In this document: positions 25,135 to 36,983 of the stretch, one piece after another
How positions within the stretch are numbered: the first letter of the stretch is position 1
How the letters are laid out: each line of letters opens with the position of its first letter
DNA from: Plantactinospora sp. KBS50
GTDB lineage: Bacteria > Actinomycetota > Actinomycetes > Mycobacteriales > Micromonosporaceae
Assembly: GCF_002285795.1 (NCBI RefSeq)
Contig: NZ_CP022961.1
Coordinates: forward strand, 310,001-374,000
Direction of reading: 5' to 3'
Length of the DNA: 64,000 nucleotides
Notes under the pieces: generated by a model
Told to the model about the DNA's origin: nothing
The model's input: the letters and a program-made list of their open reading frames with translations, nothing else
Database searches by the model: none
Translations under genes and position numbers: made by a program

Positions 25135-26358
25135 TTGAGCGTCGCCGCCGTCAACGCACTGACCGCCCGGTGGGCCGGCACCGTCCGCGAGGGCGAGGGT
25201 ACGGTGCTCTCCGGCGCCGGGGCGTACCCGTTGTTGGCGTTGTTGTCCCGGTACGCGGCCGGCGTCGCCCGCACGGAGTTGGTGGCGGTGGCCGGCTCGC
25301 CGTTCCCGGCCCTGGATTCGCCCGAGATCAGGTTGGCCGTCGCCGCGTGGCTGCGGGACGAGGTACCGCCCAGTCCGCAGTGGCTGGCGTTGCCGGAGTC
25401 GCTGCGTGGCCGGCTCACCGGTGATCCCGCGACCGACCAGGCGGCGCTCGACAGGTGGGCCGCGGCGAACACCGGCGACCTGATCCGGAAGCTGCCGGCA
25501 CAGGTTATCGACGAGACGATGATGATTCTGGCGAGCGCGCTCTCGGTGGTCACGACCTGGCGGTGGCCGTTCACGGAGCGGCCCTGCAATCCCACCTCCG
25601 GACCGTGGCAGGGCCGTTCGCTGCTCGGCCTCGGCCGGGACCGCTTCGACCCGGCCGGCCTGCGCGTGGTGGAGACCCGCGCCGGGATCGTCACGCTGCT
25701 GAGCGTCCCGGGCGCCGAGGACGTGGACGTCGTGCTCGCGCTCGGGCCGGCGGACCAGCCCGCGGGCCGCGTGCTGCCCGCGGCGATCGGCGCGCTTCCC
25801 GCCCTGGCCGCCGCAGTTCGCGCGGCCGCCGCTGACTCCGCGGGCGCCGCTGACTCCGAGGGCGGCACCGACACCGCCGCCGACTCCGCGGGCGGCACCG
25901 ACTCCGACGGCGTCGCGGTGACGGTCCGGCCGGTGGCGGACGGCCCCGGCGTGACGGTACGTCGGGTACGGGCGTACGACGACCGGCCGGAGCTGACCGT
26001 GCTGACCGTCGCGTTCAGTGTGCAGGGCGAGCACGATCTGCTGGAGCGGGCGGACCTCTTCGGTCTGGCCGCGGCCACGGACCGCAGCCAGGGCCATTTT
26101 CCGGGTATCAGCGCCCAGCCGCTCGCGGTGTCGCAGGCGCGGCAGAGCGCGATGGCCACGTTCGGCGCGGTGGGTTTCAAGGCCGCCGCCGTCACCGCGC
26201 TGGGCATGGTGGCGGCCGGGGCGATCCGGCAACCGAGTGTGGAGAAGGAACTGACCACGGTCTGCATCGACCGGCCGTTCGGGTTCCTGGCGGTGCACCG
26301 GGCCACCGGGTTGGTGCTGGTCGCGGGCTGGGTGACCGATCCCGACCCGTACCGGTAG
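25135..26358 (+). CDS. Serpin-family serine protease inhibitor-like protein
   Basis: About 407 aa from a TTG preceded by GGAAGG. The N-terminus VNALTARWAG...GTVLSGAGAYPLLALLSRYA resembles serpin helices A/B. The hinge/reactive-loop region is FGAVGFKAAAVTALGMVAAG. The C-terminal signature DRPFGFLAVHRATGLVLVAG matches the serpin pattern (F-x-F-x-I-x-D/H...T-G...L-F-x-G). An Asp/Ser/Gly-rich repeat insert (about residues 238-262) is unusual. No signal peptide is visible with this start, so it may be intracellular or the start may be mis-set; the frame is open to 24844. Confidence 0.75.
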   Translation: MSVAAVNALTARWAGTVREGEGTVLSGAGAYPLLALLSRYAAGVARTELVAVAGSPFPALDSPEIRLAVAAWLRDEVPPSPQWLALPESLRGRLTGDPATDQAALDRWAAANTGDLIRKLPAQVIDETMMILASALSVVTTWRWPFTERPCNPTSGPWQGRSLLGLGRDRFDPAGLRVVETRAGIVTLLSVPGAEDVDVVLALGPADQPAGRVLPAAIGALPALAAAVRAAAADSAGAADSEGGTDTAADSAGGTDSDGVAVTVRPVADGPGVTVRRVRAYDDRPELTVLTVAFSVQGEHDLLERADLFGLAAATDRSQGHFPGISAQPLAVSQARQSAMATFGAVGFKAAAVTALGMVAAGAIRQPSVEKELTTVCIDRPFGFLAVHRATGLVLVAGWVTDPDPYR

Positions 26359-26505
26359 CGGTCCCGCGGGTGTGGCGTCCGAGGCCGAGCAGGGCAGCTT
26401 CCGAGGCGCACCGAGGCGGCGTCCGAGGCCGAGCAGGGCAGCGTCCGAGGCACGCCGGGGCGGCGCCTGAGAGCCCGCCGAGACATTGACTGAAAGCGAT
26501 TTAGT

Positions 26506-26522
26506 TGGCAGGCTGCCTGCCA
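26506..26522. promoter_or_regulatory. Palindromic operator candidate upstream of the LPMO gene
   Basis: TGGCAGGC-T-GCCTGCCA, a perfect 8-bp inverted repeat, preceded by TTGACTGAAAGCGATTTAG, which resembles a LacI-type GAAAGCG operator half. It lies about 100 nt before the start. The rest of the 262-bp gap holds a duplicated 23-nt stretch (GTCCGAGGCCGAGCAGGGCA). Confidence 0.4.
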
Positions 26523-26620
26523 GGAGCCAGCACGGGTAGCCGCGTCGTCGGCCGGGAAATTTGGGCAACTCCCGGTGGTTCGGGCATGTCTTGACCGACC
26601 TTTCTACCCCTGGGGGCACT

Positions 26621-27772
26621 ATGTCCACCCTGGCTCCTACCCGATTCAATCCCCGACTCGCCTGGCTGGTCGCGCTCGGCGCCGCGCTGGCCATGGTGCT
26701 CAGCGTCGCGGCGGCCACGATCATGCCGCGATCCGCGTCCGCGCACGGCTCCGTGATCGACCCCGCCTCCCGCAACTACGGCTGCTGGCTGCGCTGGGGC
26801 AGTGACTTCCAGAATCCCGCCATGGCCACCGAGGACCCGATGTGCTGGCAGGCGTGGCAGGACAACCCGAACGCCATGTGGAACTGGAACGGCCTCTACC
26901 GCAACGGTGTGGCCGGCAACCCGCAGGCGGTGATCCCCGACGGCCAACTGTGCAGCGCCGGGCACACCGAGGACGGCCGGTACAACTCGATGGACACGAT
27001 CGGGGCGTGGAAGACCACGTCGATCGGCACCAATTTCAGCATCAAGCTGTTCGACCAGGCCGGCCACGGCGCCGACTTCATCAAGGTGTACGTCACGAAG
27101 CAGGGCTTCGACGAACTGACCCAGCCGCTCGGCTGGGGCAACCTGGAACTCGTCGGCCAGATCGGCAACACGCCCCTGAGCCAGTGGAACGTCGAGTCCG
27201 GCGGCTACTCCGTCCAGGTCGCGGCCAACGCGGCGGGGCGGACCGGCCGGCACGTCGTATACACGATCTGGCAGGCCAGCCACATGGACCAGTCGTACTA
27301 CATGTGCAGTGACGTCAACTTCGGCGGCAGCAGCCCGACCACCCCGCCCACCACGGCCGCGCCGACCACCGCGCCGCCGACCACGGCTCCGCCGACGACC
27401 GCGCCGCCGACCACGGCCGCACCGACCACCGCGGCACCGACCACGGGCGCGCCCACCACGGCTCCGGGCGGCTGCTCGGCGACGTACACGGTGACCAGCC
27501 AGTGGACCGGTGGCTTCCAGGGTGAGGTCAAGGTGACCGCCGGCAGTTCGGCGATCAGCGGGTGGACCGTGAACTGGACGTACGCGAACGGCCAGCAGGT
27601 CACCTCGTCCTGGGGCGCGACGCTCACCAGCAGCGGGTCCACGGTGACCGCGACGAACGTGTCCTACAACGGCGCGCTCGGCGCCGGCGCGAGCACCACG
27701 TTCGGCTTCCTGGGCTCGTGGAACGGCAGCAGCAACCCCGCACCGGCGGTGAGCTGCACGGCCGCGGCCTGA
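26621..27772 (+). CDS. Secreted AA10 lytic polysaccharide monooxygenase with C-terminal CBM2
   Basis: 383 aa. A signal peptide of about 41 residues ends in ASA, exposing His42 (HGSVIDPASR), the histidine-brace N-terminus of AA10 copper enzymes. The catalytic domain runs to about residue 230 (YYMCSDVNFG). A Thr/Pro linker of about 50 aa follows (PTTAPPTTAPPTT type). Next is a CBM2 domain (CSATYTVTSQWTGGFQGEVK ... NPAPAVSC) with its disulfide pair and aromatic surface. It oxidatively cleaves cellulose or chitin outside the cell. GGGGG precedes the ATG at 26621. Confidence 0.95.
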   Translation: MSTLAPTRFNPRLAWLVALGAALAMVLSVAAATIMPRSASAHGSVIDPASRNYGCWLRWGSDFQNPAMATEDPMCWQAWQDNPNAMWNWNGLYRNGVAGNPQAVIPDGQLCSAGHTEDGRYNSMDTIGAWKTTSIGTNFSIKLFDQAGHGADFIKVYVTKQGFDELTQPLGWGNLELVGQIGNTPLSQWNVESGGYSVQVAANAAGRTGRHVVYTIWQASHMDQSYYMCSDVNFGGSSPTTPPTTAAPTTAPPTTAPPTTAPPTTAAPTTAAPTTGAPTTAPGGCSATYTVTSQWTGGFQGEVKVTAGSSAISGWTVNWTYANGQQVTSSWGATLTSSGSTVTATNVSYNGALGAGASTTFGFLGSWNGSSNPAPAVSCTAAA

Positions 27773-27838
27773 TCCGACCGGTCGAGGCGTCCCGGCGGCC
27801 ACCACCCGGCCGTCGGGACGCGGCGGCTCACGACCAGC

Positions 27839-28360
27839 TCACGACCAGCCGTAGTTGGCGCGCAGCGCCCGGCCCACCCGGTCGAACCGGGCGCGGTCCA
27901 GTATCGCGCCCTCGCGCCGGATGCTGTCCTCGCGCATGGTGAGCACCCGGTCCAGGCGTACCCAGCTCGGCCGGTTGTCCCGGTCCCACTCGCCCGGGCC
28001 GAGCGCCAGCCAGTGTCGCTGGCCGTCCCGGTCGCTCTGGCTGGACAGCATCAGCCCGAAGAGGGTACGGCTGTGCCGCCCGACCACCAGCACCGGACGG
28101 TCCTTGCCCTGCCGCGGGTCGTCCTCGTACGGCACCCAGGTCCAGACGACCTCGCCCGGGTCCGCCTGGCCGTCCAGCTCGGGGGCGTAGACGAGCTGCC
28201 GGCGTTGCAGCGTGGTGACCTGCCGGCGGCGGGCCGGCCGGGCCGGCGCGGCCGGCCGGCGTTGGCCCGGAACCCGATCGGCCGTCGTGCCCTCGGCGAC
28301 GCCGCCCCGGCCCACGATCCGGCTCACCCTGGCCGCGACCCCACTCCACACCTTCGTCAC
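27839..28360 (-). CDS. PemK/MazF-like protein
   Basis: 173 aa from a GTG. After a basic, low-complexity N-terminal 60 residues comes a MazF/PemK SH3-like barrel: GEVVWTWVPYEDDPRQGKDR, PVLVVGRHSRTLFGLMLSS and a C-terminal helix. It fits the chromosomal actinobacterial PemK/MazF-like group. No antitoxin gene lies next to it, so mRNA-cleaving toxin activity is uncertain. Convergent with the LPMO gene and divergent from the nitronate monooxygenase gene. Confidence 0.8.
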   Translation of the reverse strand: MTKVWSGVAARVSRIVGRGGVAEGTTADRVPGQRRPAAPARPARRRQVTTLQRRQLVYAPELDGQADPGEVVWTWVPYEDDPRQGKDRPVLVVGRHSRTLFGLMLSSQSDRDGQRHWLALGPGEWDRDNRPSWVRLDRVLTMREDSIRREGAILDRARFDRVGRALRANYGWS

Positions 28361-28434
28361 GGCCGGCAGCCTACCGCCGGACCGGCCCGCCGATGTCGGG
28401 CGCCCGGTCCGGACACCGCACTAGACTTCCGGTG

Positions 28435-29466
28435 GTGCGTGCCGAGATCTCCAAGCTGTTCGATGTCGAGCTGCCGGTGCTGGCCGCGCCGATGGCCGGC
28501 GGGCCGGGCACCCCGGACCTGGTGACGGCCGTCGCCGCCGCCGGCGGGTTGGGCTTCCTGGCCGCGGGCTACCAGACCCCCGACGCGCTCGCCGCCGCGA
28601 TCGCCCGGGTACGCGGCGGCGGACGCCCGTTCGGGGTGAACGTCTTCGCCCCCGCACCGGTGCCGGTCGACCCCGTCGAGTTTCGCCGGTACGCCCGGAC
28701 GATCGCACCCGAGGGCGCCGACTACGGGCTGGATCTCGCCACCGCCGAGCCGGTGCAGGACGACGACCACTGGGCGGCCAAGGTGGACCTGCTGGTCCGG
28801 GATCCGGTGCCGGTGCTGAGCTTCACGTTCGGGCTGCCGGACGCGGCGACCGTGGCCGCGCTGCGCCGGTCCGGCACCCGCGTGGTGCAGACCGTCACGT
28901 CGGTGCCGGAGGCGCGCGCCGCCGCCGAGGTGGGGGTGGACGCGCTGGTCGTGCAGGGGGCCGGGGCCGGCGCGCACTACGGCACGTTCACCCCGGCCGC
29001 CGCGCCGCCCGCGCCGCCGCTGCCCGAGCTGGTCGGCGACGTACGCGGGGCGACCGGGCTGCCGGTGCTGGCCGCCGGTGGCATCGCCGAGCGGTCCGCG
29101 GTCCGCGCGGTGCTCGCCGCCGGTGCGGTCGGCGCCATGGTCGGCACCGCGTTGCTGCGGTCCCCGGAGAGCGGCGCCAACCAGACCCACAAGGACGCGC
29201 TGGCCGATCCGCGGCGTGGCGGGACGGTGGTCACCCGCGCCTTCACCGGCCGGCCCGCGCGGGCGTTGCGGAACGCCTTCGTCGACCGGTACGACGGTGG
29301 CGCGCCGCTGGGCTACCCGGCGCTGCACCACCTCACCCGGCCGCTGCGCCGGGCCGCGGCCGAGGCCGGGGACCCGGAGCGGTTGCACCTGTGGGCCGGG
29401 GTGGGCTACCGGGCGGCCCGGGTCGCCCCGGTGGCGGAGATCCTGCGCGGCCTGAGCACCGACTGA
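28435..29466 (+). CDS. Nitronate monooxygenase (2-nitropropane dioxygenase family)
   Basis: 343 aa FMN-dependent TIM barrel. Family landmarks are LPVLAAPMAGGPGTP near the N-terminus, VVQGAGAGAHYGTF (FMN phosphate loop and catalytic-site His), LPVLAAGGIAE and GAMVGTALLRSPES. It oxidises alkyl nitronates such as propionate-3-nitronate. Start: GTG at 28435 (or 28432) lies about 8 nt after TAGACT (28422-28427), consistent with a leaderless message. Confidence 0.92.
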   Translation: MRAEISKLFDVELPVLAAPMAGGPGTPDLVTAVAAAGGLGFLAAGYQTPDALAAAIARVRGGGRPFGVNVFAPAPVPVDPVEFRRYARTIAPEGADYGLDLATAEPVQDDDHWAAKVDLLVRDPVPVLSFTFGLPDAATVAALRRSGTRVVQTVTSVPEARAAAEVGVDALVVQGAGAGAHYGTFTPAAAPPAPPLPELVGDVRGATGLPVLAAGGIAERSAVRAVLAAGAVGAMVGTALLRSPESGANQTHKDALADPRRGGTVVTRAFTGRPARALRNAFVDRYDGGAPLGYPALHHLTRPLRRAAAEAGDPERLHLWAGVGYRAARVAPVAEILRGLSTD

Positions 29467-29536
29467 ACGCCGGCAGGGCGGCGCGGCCCGGCACGCCGGC
29501 CGATGGCGGCGCGCCGGCCGGCCGGCGTTCAGTCGG
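29459..29536. terminator. Long-armed bidirectional terminator
   Basis: CCGACTGAACGCCGGC at 29459-29474 pairs perfectly with GCCGGCGTTCAGTCGG at 29521-29536. The 46-nt interior itself folds (GGCGCGCCGGCC). Located between convergent stops. Confidence 0.5.
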
Positions 29537-29543
29537 CGCCCCG

Positions 29544-30644
29544 TCACTCGACGATGCAGGGCGCGCCGTTCACGGTGAAGCCCGTTGGTGACGCGTTGCC
29601 GGTGGTCCAGATTCCCTGGAAGCCGAGCGAGACGCTGCCGTCGGGTGCGATCGTGCCGTTCCAGTCGACGTTGCCGACCGTCACGTCGGCGCCGGACTGC
29701 GCGTACGTGCCGTTCCACCCGGAGGTGATCCGCTGGTCGTCGGGGAAGCGGAAGGCCAGGGTCCAGCCGCCGATCGCCGCCGGCCCGGTGTTGCGTACCG
29801 TCACCGCCGCGACGAAGCCGCCGACCCACTCGGACGTGACGTGGTAGGTGACCGTGCAGGTCGGGCTTGGCGGGGGCGTCGTCGGTGGCGGTGTGGTCGG
29901 CGGCGTGGTGGCCGGCTCGACCGTGTTCGACGCGATCGACAGGTTGCCCGCCGCGTCCCGGGCGCGCACGTAGTACAGCGTCCGCAGCCCCGAGGGCGGT
30001 GCCGGGCTGTCGCCGGTCAGCTCGTAGCTCGTGCCCGGCACGGTGGCGACCGGGATCGAGGTGAACCAACCGTCGAACCGGTAGATGGTGTACCCGCTCA
30101 CCCCGACGTTGTCCGTGGACGGTGACCAGGACAGCGTCTGTCCGGTGATGCTGAGGTCCGCTGGGGCGGTCGGTGGCACGGTGTCCGGGCCGGTGTCGGT
30201 GGCCGGTGTCATCACCACGATCCGGCTCGACGGCGAGCTGTGGCCCAGGGTGTCCTTGGCGGCCACCGTGAAGCTGTACTGCCGGGCCGGCAGGACGCTG
30301 ATGGTCGCGGTCGTGACGTCGTCGACGGTCTTGAGATAGATGACGTCGTCGAACGCCTGGTAGTAGGTGATGGTGTAGCCGGCGATGGCGCAGCAGCCGG
30401 GGGTCGAGGCCGTCCAGGTCAGGGTGACCGACGTGGTGGTGACGGCGCTGGCCGTGAAGTTGGTCGGCGTGCTCGGCGGAAACGGCGAGGTGCTCGGCGT
30501 CGACGGCGCGGTGCTCGGGGTTGGTTCGGCGACGGCGGGGCTGGCGGCCAGCCCGAACCCCAGCGCCGTTGCCGGCAGCAGCGCGGCGGCCAGCAGCGCC
30601 GGCCAGCGGCGACGGATCAGCGAGTGCAGGTAGGTCCCAGGCAT
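29544..30644 (-). CDS. Secreted protein with two FnIII domains and a CBM2, no catalytic domain
   Basis: 366 aa from the ATG at 30644 (an ATG or GTG 36 nt upstream is possible). A signal peptide (LLAAALLPATALGFGLAASP-AVA) is followed by a Ser/Thr/Pro spacer. FnIII-1 reads PTNFTASAVTTTSVTLTWTA and FnIII-2 reads APADLSITGQTLSWSPSTDN. A Pro/Thr linker then leads to CBM2 (CTVTYHVTSEWVGGFVAAVT ... NGAPC). No hydrolase or oxidase domain is present. It may be a polysaccharide-adhesion or accessory protein working with the nearby LPMOs; this is inference. Confidence 0.88.
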   Translation of the reverse strand: MPGTYLHSLIRRRWPALLAAALLPATALGFGLAASPAVAEPTPSTAPSTPSTSPFPPSTPTNFTASAVTTTSVTLTWTASTPGCCAIAGYTITYYQAFDDVIYLKTVDDVTTATISVLPARQYSFTVAAKDTLGHSSPSSRIVVMTPATDTGPDTVPPTAPADLSITGQTLSWSPSTDNVGVSGYTIYRFDGWFTSIPVATVPGTSYELTGDSPAPPSGLRTLYYVRARDAAGNLSIASNTVEPATTPPTTPPPTTPPPSPTCTVTYHVTSEWVGGFVAAVTVRNTGPAAIGGWTLAFRFPDDQRITSGWNGTYAQSGADVTVGNVDWNGTIAPDGSVSLGFQGIWTTGNASPTGFTVNGAPCIVE

Positions 30645-30716
30645 GCATCGACGATGCGGCAAGACATCGACGTACGTCAAGATGTCCCGGCTCGTCCTGC
30701 CGGAACGGTCGAGGGC

Positions 30717-32767
30717 TCAGTCCGGAATGGGCAGCCGGCCGCGGCCGAAGGCGTCCAGCCGGCCCCAGCGGCCCGGGATGTCCAGCAACTCGATCCGGCC
30801 CATGCTCTCCGGCACGGCCGGCTCCACGGACAGGTGCCCTCCCGCGGCTCGATCCCGAGCAGCACCCGGATCAGCAGCAGCGCCGCGCCGCTGGCGGTGA
30901 CCCGGGGTGAACCGATCGCCGGATGGGTGACCGGATACTTGGTCAGCCCCCGGTCGTACCCGGCGAACGCGGCCGGCAGCCGGCCCTCGAAGAAGGCGGC
31001 GGTCGACAGGATGCCGTTGGCGATCCGGGCGGCGGCCTCGGCGTGGCCGTACCGGCGCAGACCCCAGGCGATGAACGAGTTGTCGAACGGCCACACCATG
31101 CCGGTGTGGCTGCCCAGCGGGTTGTAGCGGCGGCTGTCCGTGGCCAGGGTCCGCACTCCCCAGCCGGAGTAGAGCCGGTCCTCCATCAGCAGTTCGGCTA
31201 TCCGGCCGGCCCGTTCCTCGCTGACGATGCCGCTCCACAGCAGATGGCCGATGTTCGAGGTGAGGCTGTCCACCTGGGACCCGTCGGCCTCCAGGGCCAC
31301 CGCGTACCACTCACGGTCGGTGACCCAGAAGTCCCGGTTGAACCGCTCCTTCAGGTCCGCGGCCTCCCGCTCCAGCCGGTCGGCGTAGGCCGGATCGCTC
31401 CAGAACTCGCGGGCCAGCCGCGCGCCCCGGCGCTTGGCGTCGTAGGCGTACCCCTGTACCTCGCAGGAGGCCAGGGGGTAGCCGGGCAGCGTCCCGTTCC
31501 GGTACGAGACGCCGTCGGGCGAGTTGCGCCAGCACTGGTTGCGCAGTCCCGTGCGCTCGCTGCGGCAGCGGTAGGACACGTAGCCCCGGTCGGTCAGGTC
31601 GGCGTACCGGTCCAGCCAGTCCAGCGCCTTGCGGGTCTCGTACTCCAGCGCGTGCACCAGTTCGGTGTTTCCGGTCCAGCGCTCGTACTCGTCGAGCAGC
31701 ACCACGAACAGCGGGGTGGTGTCGGCGGCGCCGTAGTAGGTGGCGTGCGGCTGCTCCTCGAAGGCGGCGCTCTCGCCGTACCGGATCTCGGAGAGAATCT
31801 TGCCGGGATCCTCGTCCCGGAAGTCGTTCACCACCGTGCCGTGGCCGATGGCCAGCAGCTTCAGCGTCGGCGGGCACATCTGTGGGACGAACGGCACGGT
31901 CTGTAGGCAGCTGAGCAGCGCGTCCCGGGCGATGAAGCTCATCGACCAGGGCGGCCCGGCCACGGGCAGCCGTTCCTTGAAGGAGAACGGGCTGTAGCGC
32001 AGCGCGGCCAGGTCGACCAGGCTGCGCTGATAGGTGTTGCTCAGCATGTCCGACTCGGCCACGATCCGCGGTGCCGAACGGATCCAGTCGTCCAACGCGG
32101 CGCTCATCTCCGGCCGCCGGCGGCTGCGGTGCGCGGCCAGATTGGCCCGTACGTCGCGACCCCGGGCACCGCGCAGGATCGTCTGCACCTGGAGGTTGGT
32201 GTGCCACTTGCCGTGCGGTTCGACCCGGACGGTGAAGGTCATGCCCTCCTCGTCCACCTCGGCCGGCGTACTGGTCGAGATGATCGTTTCCCGGAAGAAC
32301 GTCTCGCGTTCATAGCTCAGGCGCAGTTCCCCGTCCACCGCCCGGGCCCGTGCGGTGCCGAGCCGGGGCATGGCCTCGGACTGGCGCAGTTGCACCACGT
32401 CCATGAAGTCGCTGGCCATGTCGATCCGGATCTGCAGGTCCAACGGCGACCAGTCGTGGTTGAGCACGATGATCTCTTCGTCGAAGCTCTCGCCCACCCA
32501 GCGACGCCGCAGCACCGACACCTTCGTGTCGACGTAGTGCGTGGCGGCACCGGGAACCAGGAAGTAGCGGGTCTCGAAGTAGCTGAGATCGTCCACCGAC
32601 AGGCTGTCCAGGGCCTCCCCGTTGATCCACAGCTCCCAGCGGGACAGGTAGCGGGTGTCGAAGGAGAACAGGCCCAGCGGGGTGTTCTCGGCCGGTCGGA
32701 TGTCGCCGCGGCTGTCGCTCAGCACGTACGTGTTGCCGTCGAGGATCGCCACCGGGTTCGTTTCCAC
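30717..32767 (-). CDS. Glycogen debranching/amylo-alpha-1,6-glucosidase-like protein (frameshifted near its 3' end)
   Basis: About 683 aa from a GTG (GGAGGGG upstream). The N-terminal beta domain reads NTYVLSDSRGDIRPAENTPL-GLFSFDTRYLSRW. The C-terminal (alpha/alpha)6 glucosidase-like domain has GAADTTPLFVVLLDEYERWT, CEVQGYAYDAKRRGARLA and GVRTLATDSRRYNPLGSHTG. The expected tail LSVEPAVPESMGRIELLDI...GRLPIPD is one frame off after the GGG at 30837-30839; one extra G restores it. Such proteins remodel alpha-glucans, but this subgroup is poorly characterised. The start is 3 nt from the SCP2-like gene stop, forming an operon. Confidence 0.85.
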
Positions 32768-32770
32768 GAC

Positions 32771-33136
32771 TCACCCCTCCACGCGCCAGCGCTCGGGCCG
32801 GTCCACCGTCGGGTTCGGGGGGATCAGCTCACGCACCGCGGCGATCAGCGGAAACTCGCCCTCGATGCTGATCAGGTTGCGCCACAGGGCGGCGTAGATG
32901 CCGTGCTGGCCGCTCAGCAGCGTGGCGAAGCTGTCCTGCCGGGCCCGGATCACGCAGTCCGCCTCGCGGTCGTCCCGGCGGACCGTCACCTGGCCGTGCT
33001 CGATGGTCACCAGCACCTGTTCGGTCACGTGGTCCTGGGACAGGTCGAACCGGATCGTGCCGGAGTACTTGGAGGGGAGCAGGCCGGGGCCGTACCGGTC
33101 AATGTCGGCGAAGAACCGTTCGATCGCCTCAACCAT
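32771..33136 (-). CDS. SCP2 sterol-transfer-like small protein
   Basis: 121 aa, GGAGGGCGG before the ATG at 33136. The sequence GTIRFDLSQDHVTEQVLVTI, EHGQVTVRRDDREADCVIRA and FATLLSGQHGIYAALWRNLI matches the SCP2 (lipid-binding) fold, usually a hydrophobic-ligand carrier. It is immediately upstream of the debranching-enzyme-like gene, and the two are probably co-transcribed. Confidence 0.8.
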   Translation of the reverse strand: MVEAIERFFADIDRYGPGLLPSKYSGTIRFDLSQDHVTEQVLVTIEHGQVTVRRDDREADCVIRARQDSFATLLSGQHGIYAALWRNLISIEGEFPLIAAVRELIPPNPTVDRPERWRVEG

Positions 33137-33416
33137 CCGCCCTCCCCGTGATCCGGCCGGGCGGCGGCGCGGTCGGCCGCCCCCCACGGCGCACTCCGTA
33201 GCCTGGCCGCTTCCGGGGTGAGCCGGCAATCACCCGGCCCGGGTGAGCCGGCCGCGACCCGCGGGGGCCGACCCGCGGGGGCCGACCCGGGTATGGGTTC
33301 GGCCCCCTGGTCGGGGGCCGAAAGGTGTGACATGGACGGATGGCTATCGCGCCCGCGCCTGGTTAGCGTGCGCGCCACGCCGTCGAAGCCCGCCGGCGTG
33401 GCGAACGGAGGTTCAG

Positions 33417-34463
33417 ATGCGCCGCCTCACCCGCGTGGCCGCGACCGCCACCGCACTGCTGCTCAGCACCGCACTCACGACCGTTTCCGCCGCGGCACCC
33501 GCCGCCGCCGCGGGAACGCCGTACACCGCCACCCCGGTGTCCGGCCCGCTGGGGACGTACCACGTCTCCGGGGTGTACGTCGCCGGCGTGTCCTCCGGCG
33601 GCTACCTGGCCACCCAGCTACAGGTGGCCTATTCGAGCCGGATCGCCGGCTCGGCGGTCTTCGCGGCCGGACCGTACTACTGCGCCCAGAACAACGTGCT
33701 GCAGGCGCTCAACGGCTGCGGCGACAACATCTGGCCGACGTACCTGTCCAGCCTGGAGTCCTACACCCGGCTCTGGGCGGCGTACGGCTGGATCGACCCG
33801 GTGCGCAACCTGGCCGGCAAGCCGATGTACGTCTTCCACGGCGGCAACGACGGCTCGGTGAAGAAGTCCGTGAACGACGACCTCGTGACGTACCTGCGGG
33901 ACTTCGGCGCCTCGGTCCAGTACGTCACCGGCTCGGCCGCCGGGCACGCCTGGGTCACCCCGTACGGTCCGGTGGGCTGTTCGGCCACGGCGGCGCCGTA
34001 CCTGAACGACTGCGGCATCGACCCGCAGCGTGACCTGTTGACCAAGCTGTTCGGTGGGGTGTCCGCGCCGAACACCGGCCCGCTCGGCGGCACCCTGGTG
34101 AAGTTCAGCCAGAACACCTACGCGGTGGGCGGGTACGCGCCGGGACTGAGCCTGGACCCGTCCGGGTTCGCGTACGTCCCGGCCGCCTGCGCGGCCGGGC
34201 AGAGCTGCCGGCTGCTGGTCGCGCTGCACGGCTGCGCCCAGGGGTACGCCGCGGTGGGCACGGCCTTCGTGGACCGGGCCAACCTCAACCAGTACGCCGA
34301 CACCAACCGGATGATCGTGCTGTACCCGCAGGCCGCGGCCGCCGGGGTGAACCCGAACGGCTGCTGGGACTGGTGGGGCTATCTGGGCGCCACCAACTAT
34401 CCGATCAAGGGCGGGGCCCAGATCGAGACCATCATGAACATGGTCCGCCGGCTCGGCGGCTGA
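33417..34463 (+). CDS. Secreted PHB depolymerase-family esterase
   Basis: 348 aa. A signal peptide ends near AAPAAAA (about residue 32). The alpha/beta-hydrolase core has lipase box GVSSG with nucleophile Ser59 (AGVSSGGYLAT), a candidate Asp in FHGGNDGSV and the catalytic His in SAAGHAWVTP. The C-terminal half (LLVALHGCAQGY ... GCWDWWGYLGA) matches the extracellular PHB depolymerase/feruloyl-esterase-like family. GGAGG precedes the ATG at 33417. It probably hydrolyses polyhydroxyalkanoate or related esters outside the cell. Confidence 0.88.
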   Translation: MRRLTRVAATATALLLSTALTTVSAAAPAAAAGTPYTATPVSGPLGTYHVSGVYVAGVSSGGYLATQLQVAYSSRIAGSAVFAAGPYYCAQNNVLQALNGCGDNIWPTYLSSLESYTRLWAAYGWIDPVRNLAGKPMYVFHGGNDGSVKKSVNDDLVTYLRDFGASVQYVTGSAAGHAWVTPYGPVGCSATAAPYLNDCGIDPQRDLLTKLFGGVSAPNTGPLGGTLVKFSQNTYAVGGYAPGLSLDPSGFAYVPAACAAGQSCRLLVALHGCAQGYAAVGTAFVDRANLNQYADTNRMIVLYPQAAAAGVNPNGCWDWWGYLGATNYPIKGGAQIETIMNMVRRLGG

Positions 34464-34562
34464 CCGCTGGTCCGCCGGCCGGCACGCTGACCGCTGGTCC
34501 GCTGCCCGCCGTCGGCTGACCCCGTCGGCTGACCGCGAGCACCCTGACCGCCGTCCGGGCCG

Positions 34563-34608
34563 GCCCGGGTTCCCGGCCATCGAGGATGCGATGGCCGGGA
34601 ACCCGGGC
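34563..34608. terminator. 20-bp perfect bidirectional terminator
   Basis: Arms at 34563-34582 and 34589-34608 are perfectly complementary with a 6-nt loop (AGGATG), between the convergent esterase and lon stops. The 34464-34550 stretch beside it holds repeated CTGACCGCTGGTCCG and CGGCTGACC units. Confidence 0.75.
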
Positions 34609-34614
34609 GGGCAC

Positions 34615-36963
<2,349 letters not shown>

Positions 36964-36983
36964 GACACACCTGCGATTCTTGG

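Noticed and set aside
27839-28360. MazF-like gene as a complete toxin-antitoxin system
   Set aside because: No antitoxin-like gene on either side; the neighbours are an LPMO and a nitronate monooxygenase.
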